29,092 nucleotides of DNA, taken from the IMG/VR virus record IMGVR_UViG_3300031857_001008, positions 1 through 29,092 of that record, one strand, 5' to 3'. Each line of letters opens with the position of its first letter. Positions within the stretch are counted from its first letter, which is position 1. Made by a program: the position numbers and the translations under genes. Below are positions 24,999-29,092 of this stretch, piece after piece. Under the pieces are notes generated by a model. It searched no databases and was not told the origin of the DNA. It saw only the letters and a program-made list of their open reading frames with translations. Origin of the DNA: a virus.

Positions 24999-25038
24999 AT
25001 AATATCGCGAATACATTCCATAGTCAAGAAAAATTTTT
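24999..25038 (-). promoter_or_regulatory. Sigma-70-type promoter before the head operon
   Basis: On the minus strand TTGACT (25027-25022) and TATTAT (25004-24999) are 17 nt apart. The upstream AAAAATTTTT tract and the block GAAAAATTTTTCTTGAC-like core (AAAAATTTTTCTTGACTA here) match the 16.5-kb promoter. It lies in the 78-bp gap after the terminase gene, about 20 nt before the HNH start. Confidence 0.78.
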
Positions 25039-25054
25039 ACCAAGTGGGATATTG

Positions 25055-26359
25055 TTAGAAGCCGGTGAAGTTATTGACATAAGAATATAGGCCGTAACGT
25101 ATAGCGTCGGCTAAGTGGGATGCCCACGTATGTAATGGCTTCTCTTTCAATAGACCTGGGTTAGGATCCCAACGGTAAGCTTCTAGTGACTTTAGGCACT
25201 CTACGCAGCGTTGATCAACTACAAGTTTGTTGTTATCTATAATTGCCCCGACGTGGGCGATTCCATCTAAGACCGATTTTTTAGCGTCGATTGTAGAAAT
25301 ACCGTGTTCACCCGCTAAGTCGGCTCGGAACTGCTGGGCAGCGGAGTCGACGAAGATCATATCCATATTATACTTATCTATATAATATTGAATAGCTTTC
25401 GCGTGCTTTTCAGTGGTTTTCTCTTGGTTAGAGTATTCAGCTATTAAGTAGTATAAATCTGTTTTATGGTCGTATGCAAATACAGCAAGAGCTGTAGGGT
25501 CTCTATAACCAGCGTCGAGTCCTGCAAAGATATCCATGCCGCTTATATCTAGGGCAGATAGATCCTGTACCTGAGTATCGAAATTGAAGTCCCAAATACG
25601 GCCTTCGTATGTGCTGAAGTCTGCTTCGTATTCCTGTTTGAATTCAGCGGCGGACATAGTACGCATAGCTTCCTCAATGTCTCGTTTATCAATACGAGGG
25701 TTGTCATGCCAAGTTGCATGTACAGAGCACCACTCTGGGAAATCCGCAGAGAAGCCACGATCATAGAACTTAGCGAACCAGTTGTTCTTACCACGAGGAG
25801 TGGAGATGAACAGAGCTTTGCTGTTAGGTTTGTCTAGTGTAGGACGAAGCGCGATGTTAAAGGCGTTCTCGCCTTCATCGGTAAGAGCAGCCTCGTCGAA
25901 AATGATTAGGTCGTAGGAGCGACCAACTACGGAATCAACCTGGTTGATAGAACCCATACGAATGGTCGATCCGTTTGAAAGTTCGATGATCGAGTCTTTC
26001 GCGTTATCTCGCGTGACTTCTAGACCAAAGTGTTTAATCAGCTGACGCTGAAGATCGAATGAGATTTGTGATAGACGATAGTTAGGAGACATGATAAGAA
26101 CGTTGCTTCCAGGCACTAGAGTAACAAGCTGACCGATAATATTCGCAATGTATGTTTTACCAAGACGTCTAGAGATGGCTGCGCATACGAAACGATATTT
26201 AGGGTTGTTAATAGCATTTATGATCGCTATCTGAGGGTCTACTGGAATTACGCCCAGCTCCTGCAAATATCGATCAACATTGAGTTTAAGGAACCTGTTA
26301 GGCTCGAAACTCAAGTCTACTATTTTATTTGTTACTACGTCTAGCCTAGATATTTTCAT
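25055..26359 (-). CDS. Terminase large subunit
   Basis: The 434-residue product has both terminase domains. The ATPase part shows a Walker A variant SRRLGKTY (63-70), Walker B LIIFDE (151-156) and coupling motif STP (186-188). The RNase H-like nuclease part shows D282 in GLDAGYRDPTA, D338 in MIFVDSA and D418 in HLADAIRYGL, the expected three acidic metal-binding positions. The enzyme pumps DNA into the prohead through the portal and cuts it. Its ATG overlaps the previous stop as TAATG. All key residues are present. Confidence 0.97.
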   Translation of the reverse strand: MKISRLDVVTNKIVDLSFEPNRFLKLNVDRYLQELGVIPVDPQIAIINAINNPKYRFVCAAISRRLGKTYIANIIGQLVTLVPGSNVLIMSPNYRLSQISFDLQRQLIKHFGLEVTRDNAKDSIIELSNGSTIRMGSINQVDSVVGRSYDLIIFDEAALTDEGENAFNIALRPTLDKPNSKALFISTPRGKNNWFAKFYDRGFSADFPEWCSVHATWHDNPRIDKRDIEEAMRTMSAAEFKQEYEADFSTYEGRIWDFNFDTQVQDLSALDISGMDIFAGLDAGYRDPTALAVFAYDHKTDLYYLIAEYSNQEKTTEKHAKAIQYYIDKYNMDMIFVDSAAQQFRADLAGEHGISTIDAKKSVLDGIAHVGAIIDNNKLVVDQRCVECLKSLEAYRWDPNPGLLKEKPLHTWASHLADAIRYGLYSYVNNFTGF

Positions 26360-26781
26360 TAGAGTTCTTTGATCCTATTTTGCATAGATAATTCTAGGGC
26401 GGGGTATCCGCTTAGTTTTCCAGGTCTTTTTTCAGTTGGTAGAAGCGACCTTAAAAAACTTTTAATAACTACAGCATTTTCTGGTGTTATACTGTTCATA
26501 ATATGGCCCAGATAAGTTTGCACTATTTCATCTTTTTGGGCTTTAGAGTAGGTGTTTTCATTTTTAAAGAAATAGCCTAAAGCTGCTAAAGAATGTGTAT
26601 AAGTATACTCTGGTAAATTAATCAAAGCATTTCTAAACTCATTTTCTATATCAAATTTTCTATCTGGGTTATTAACCGCGTCAGCCTGTAATTTATAAGA
26701 TTGAGCCAATAGTACCATGGGGCAGTCCATTGTTCTATTATTTGCTATTTGTTGATTTATTATAGTATCCATTATAGACAT
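26359..26781 (-). CDS. Unknown 140-residue protein in the small-terminase position
   Basis: The gene directly precedes terminase large subunit with a TAATG overlap and has AAAGG before its ATG. The protein is mostly helical (IENEFRNALINLPEYTYT, then QKDEIVQTYLGHIMNSI, then VIKSFLRSLLP). No helix-turn-helix or other known motif is clear. By position it could be the small terminase subunit, but nothing in the sequence proves that. Confidence 0.7.
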   Translation of the reverse strand: MSIMDTIINQQIANNRTMDCPMVLLAQSYKLQADAVNNPDRKFDIENEFRNALINLPEYTYTHSLAALGYFFKNENTYSKAQKDEIVQTYLGHIMNSITPENAVVIKSFLRSLLPTEKRPGKLSGYPALELSMQNRIKEL

Positions 26782-26789
26782 AATGACCT

Positions 26790-27371
26790 TTATTTACTAG
26801 AGCTACAGCTCAGCGTTACTGTTGTAGTTTCTTCTGAACTAGTTATGTATTTATGCCTAATTTTTACACTAAGCGTACAGCTTTTAGAGTCTGGTCCAGA
26901 AGCTATATCTAAAGAATAATAACGTATTGAAGTTAAAGCAATCCAGGTGTTGAGGGAGTCTCCAGTTGGGGTGTTTCCACTAGACACAGATATATACAGC
27001 TCATACCAAGCTCCTGGGTTTGCGGACGCAGCTACCCAAGTATCAGAGAAGCTACTCACAGCTCCGCCATCGCCGTACCCACTGCTAACTATAGCCCCAT
27101 CTGGGTGCACCTCAAGTGTTACCCCCGTGTCTGTATTTGTTATACTAATCCACGATGCGTCATACGTTGCGTCCATGTCAGTAGATATAGTGGCGGAATA
27201 GAAATCATCCATCTGTATAGCACCAGAAATGGGGATACCAGCATTAGCTGTAAGAGGGGGCACGTAGGTGCCCGATCTGTAGAACTCATCCATGGAAGCA
27301 GCTCCAGAAGAGGCCTTAAATTCATTACGAATAGCCGCAAGATCAATAGCGCCTGATGCTGGTAATGTCAT
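26790..27371 (-). CDS. Small virion-like protein with SGAI-DxF repeats
   Basis: The 193-residue protein begins LPASGAIDLAAIRNEF and repeats the idea at about 48-58 (PISGAIQMDDFYSA). Such ASGAI-x-(L/M)-x-D-(F/I) repeats occur at the start of many phage tail or baseplate-associated proteins. The C-terminal ~130 residues are beta-rich, Ser/Thr-rich and compact, with one cysteine pair region near the end, and may be a binding domain. It starts 1 bp after the fibre stop with AGAGG upstream. Role on the fibre or tail is an inference. Confidence 0.72.
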   Translation of the reverse strand: MTLPASGAIDLAAIRNEFKASSGAASMDEFYRSGTYVPPLTANAGIPISGAIQMDDFYSATISTDMDATYDASWISITNTDTGVTLEVHPDGAIVSSGYGDGGAVSSFSDTWVAASANPGAWYELYISVSSGNTPTGDSLNTWIALTSIRYYSLDIASGPDSKSCTLSVKIRHKYITSSEETTTVTLSCSSSK

Positions 27372-27372
27372 A

Positions 27373-29092
27373 TTAGCCTCTTCTGCGTAGCTCTTCTATA
27401 ATAGCTCTTAGCTCCGAGAGTTCCTTCCCGTGTCTCTCTGTAAGCTCTTTAATTGCTTCAATTATTAGCGGTATAAGTTTATCGTAGTATACCGTTAAAT
27501 ATTTAGGGTCTATAGGAGCTGGAACTACAATTTCAGGAAGTACGGCTTGAACTTCTTGCGCCGAAACTCCAACCTCCTCTTTAAACAGATAACCCAACTC
27601 CTGGGCTATTTGGTTAGGAGTAAAGTAGAAACCACTTAAAGCTAGTACCTTATTAAGGGCATCATGTATATTCTCTTTTCTATCCTTTAATCTCTCGTCA
27701 GAATAGTAAGCTGTGATATTACCTGTTGCTCTAATTTCTCCAGCAGTACCGGAAGCAGCAGTGTTAACACCTAAGCTGTTAACCTGAGCATTAGAGCTAG
27801 TGGTAAAACCGCCTGTTGTGCCTTGTGGACCAGTAGCACCTTGAGTACCAGTAGCACCTTGAGTACCTGTAGCACCTTGAGTACCTGTAGCACCTTGAGT
27901 ACCTGTAGCACCTTGAGTACCTGTAGCACCTTGAGTACCTGTAGCACCTTGAGTTCCGGTAGCACCTTGAGTTCCGGTAGCACCTTGAGCGCCCGTAGTT
28001 CCCTGAGTTCCGGTAGCACCTTGAGTACCAGTAGCACCTTGAGTACCTAGGTTACCTGTACGGGTGAACTCTACGAATATAACTTCAGCGTTAGTAGGTA
28101 AAGAACCACTTACGTAAGTAACAGTTACAGTTCTGTAACCAGTGCTGTTAGTTACAGCGCCTGTTACACTGAATACGTTTATAGTTGTACCAGCTGCATT
28201 TTTAATAGTGATTGTGCCACGTAACGCCGTAGATGTGCTATCATCCCAACTATCTAACCATGTAGTTTGAGATACGGAGTTGTTATCAACATCATCAACG
28301 TATAAAGCTGTTACAGATCCAATTGTAGCGTTGTTGTAGCGTATAACACCAGTACCTGGGTCCGCTGCAGCAGTTGTAGTGCTAAATGTGTAAGGCTGAC
28401 CAGCACGAGTACCTATAGTACCTTGAGTACCTGTAGCGCCTTGAGTACCTGTAGCGCCTTGAGTACCTGTAGCGCCTTGAGTACCTGTAGCGCCTTGAGT
28501 ACCTGTAGCGCCTTGTGTACCTGTAGCACCTTGAGTACCTGTAGCGCCTTGAGTACCTGTAGCGCCTTGAGTACCTAAGTTACCTGTGCGGGTGAACTCT
28601 ACGAATATAACTTCAGCGTTAGTAGGTAAAGAACCACTTACGTAAGTAACAGTTACAGTTCTGTAACCAGTGCTGTTAGTTACAGCGCCTGTTACACTGA
28701 ATACGTTTATAGTTGTACCAGCTGCATTTTTAATAGTGATTGTGCCACGTAACGCCGTAGATGTGCTATCATCCCAACTATCTAACCATGTAGTTTGAGA
28801 TACGGAGTTGTTATCAACATCATCAACGTATAAAGCTGTTACAGATCCAATTGTAGCGTTGTTGTAGCGTATAACACCAGTACCTGGGTCCGCTGCAGCA
28901 GTTGTAGTGCTAAATGTGTAAGGCTGACCAGCACGAGTACCTATAGTACCTTGTGTACCTGTAGCGCCTTGAGTACCTGTAGCGCCTTGAGTACCTGTAG
29001 CGCCTTGAGTACCTGTAGCGCCTTGTGTACCTGTAGCGCCTTGAGTACCTGTAGCGCCTTGAGTACCTGTAGCGCCTTGAGTACCAGTAGCG
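27373..29092 (-). CDS. Collagen-like fibre with S74 chaperone end, 5' truncated
   Basis: The frame is open from the right edge to the TAA at 27375-27373 (572 residues seen, start outside). The order is: collagen arm (29092-28939), globular domain (28953-28579), collagen arm (28575-28411), a second almost identical globular domain (28425-28051), collagen arm of 26 Gly-X-Y triplets (28047-27814), a linker, then a C-terminal S74 intramolecular chaperone. The S74 domain has the cleavage motif SDERLKD (Ser codon 27702-27700), then GVSAQEVQAVLPEIV and a final coiled coil (DKLIPLIIEAIKEL onwards). In the family it folds the trimer and cuts itself off before the Ser, here releasing about 109 residues. 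A shorter reading from TTG at 27597 is not a real start. Confidence 0.93.
   Translation of the reverse strand, partial: ATGTQGATGTQGATGTQGATGTQGATGTQGATGTQGATGTQGATGTQGTIGTRAGQPYTFSTTTAAADPGTGVIRYNNATIGSVTALYVDDVDNNSVSQTTWLDSWDDSTSTALRGTITIKNAAGTTINVFSVTGAVTNSTGYRTVTVTYVSGSLPTNAEVIFVEFTRTGNLGTQGATGTQGATGTQGATGTQGATGTQGATGTQGATGTQGATGTQGATGTQGTIGTRAGQPYTFSTTTAAADPGTGVIRYNNATIGSVTALYVDDVDNNSVSQTTWLDSWDDSTSTALRGTITIKNAAGTTINVFSVTGAVTNSTGYRTVTVTYVSGSLPTNAEVIFVEFTRTGNLGTQGATGTQGATGTQGTTGAQGATGTQGATGTQGATGTQGATGTQGATGTQGATGTQGATGTQGATGTQGATGPQGTTGGFTTSSNAQVNSLGVNTAASGTAGEIRATGNITAYYSDERLKDRKENIHDALNKVLALSGFYFTPNQIAQELGYLFKEEVGVSAQEVQAVLPEIVVPAPIDPKYLTVYYDKLIPLIIEAIKELTERHGKELSELRAIIEELRRRG
27814..28047 (-). 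repeat. 18-bp tandem collagen repeat, C-terminal arm
   Basis: The plus-strand unit ttgagtacctgtagcacc repeats with few changes and codes G-A-T-G-T-Q on the minus strand, 26 Gly-X-Y triplets in total. Confidence 0.93.
28051..28425 (-). repeat. Direct repeat copy 1, fibre globular domain
   Basis: This 375-bp segment matches 28579-28953 with a single difference (a at 28060 against g at 28588), which is silent (both Arg). It codes a beta-rich domain (QPYTFSTTTAAADPGTG start, then WLDSWDD, then VFVEF-like end) between collagen arms. Confidence 0.97.
28411..28575 (-). repeat. 18-bp tandem collagen repeat, middle arm
   Basis: Same G-A-T-G-T-Q unit, with about 18 Gly-X-Y triplets. Here the codon for Ala-containing units is mostly read from gcc, where the C-terminal arm has acc, so the arms have begun to differ. 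Confidence 0.9.
28579..28953 (-). repeat. Direct repeat copy 2, fibre globular domain
   Basis: This is the upstream copy of the same domain, displaced by exactly 528 bp. The repeat unit is domain plus collagen arm, so the gene looks built by in-frame duplication of the pair. Confidence 0.97.
28939..29092 (-). repeat. 18-bp tandem collagen repeat, N-terminal arm, cut by edge
   Basis: The same unit continues to and past the right edge. At least 17 Gly-X-Y triplets are visible. Confidence 0.9.

Noticed and set aside
27373-27597. Separate 74-residue gene starting at TTG
   Set aside because: The frame stays open upstream through the S74 motif and collagen arms; the TTG is an internal Leu codon.
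27771-28050. Repetitive frames on both strands over the 18-bp array (Leu/Lys/Val repeats and Ser/Thr/Leu repeats)
   Set aside because: Both are out-of-frame readings of the fibre collagen arm, which is in frame with the S74 domain.
28411-29092. CRISPR-like look of evenly spaced short repeats
   Set aside because: The units are contiguous, have no variable spacers, and encode Gly-X-Y triplets in an open frame.
1-29092. Left and right fibre genes as one gene across a circular junction
   Set aside because: The codon phase does not join at the window edges, the repeat units differ (63 bp against 18 bp), and a 29-kb genome without replication genes is unlikely; the window is simply a slice.

Overview
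The window is part of the late (virion morphogenesis) region of a tailed double-stranded DNA phage. Every gene I accept is on the minus strand, so transcription runs from high to low coordinates. The proteins are a large terminase, an HK97-type portal, protease and capsid, a tail tube, a very long tape measure, and a lambda-type tail tip (M, L, K, I and J homologues). This set indicates a long-tailed siphovirus, and the lambda-type tip suggests a Gram-negative host. The DNA is moderately AT-rich and almost fully coding. The host cannot be named from this sequence. Collagen-like fibre genes run off both ends, so the window is a slice of a larger genome; no replication, lysis or integration genes are visible.

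Layout in transcription order. (1) 29092-27373: a 5'-truncated collagen-like fibre ending in an S74 self-cleaving chaperone domain. (2) 27371-26359: a small virion-like protein and an unknown 140-residue protein. (3) 26359-25055: terminase large subunit. (4) A sigma-70-type promoter at about 25.0 kb, then HNH nuclease, portal, a small unknown protein, a protease/scaffold/major-capsid fusion, a small unknown protein, a gp6-like connector, a 681-residue protein with a putative neck domain at its C-terminus, a tail terminator candidate and the tail tube protein. (5) A second promoter, matching the consensus exactly, at about 16.5 kb, then tail assembly chaperone G and its frameshifted extension G-T, tape measure, two tandem gpM-like proteins, and gpL, gpK, gpI and gpJ. 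(6) 4179-1: a second collagen-like fibre of at least 1393 residues that continues past the left edge. Neighbouring genes commonly overlap as TAATG or ATGA or sit a few bases apart, which fits translational coupling.

Functionally, the terminase (perhaps helped by the HNH protein) packages DNA through the portal into a capsid matured by a protease encoded in the same reading frame. The connector, neck and terminator proteins join head to tail. The tube assembles around the tape measure with help from the G/G-T chaperones. The M-L-K-I-J tip carries peptidase domains, receptor-binding parts and long collagen-like fibres.

The most unusual signal is a short protein module of about 40 residues (Y-x-I-x3-G-T-T-D-F-T-x-I-G-A ... 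F-x-A-T-G-x-G-x-G-T-G-T). It occurs in at least three separate virion genes: the tail tube, one gpM-like tip protein, and the long fibre (several full and half copies). Other notable points are the internal ribosome site in the protease-capsid fusion, the neck fusion, a sugar-binding-like insertion between the Fe-S cysteines of gpL, two promoters sharing an upstream block, and two collagen repeat systems at different stages of divergence.
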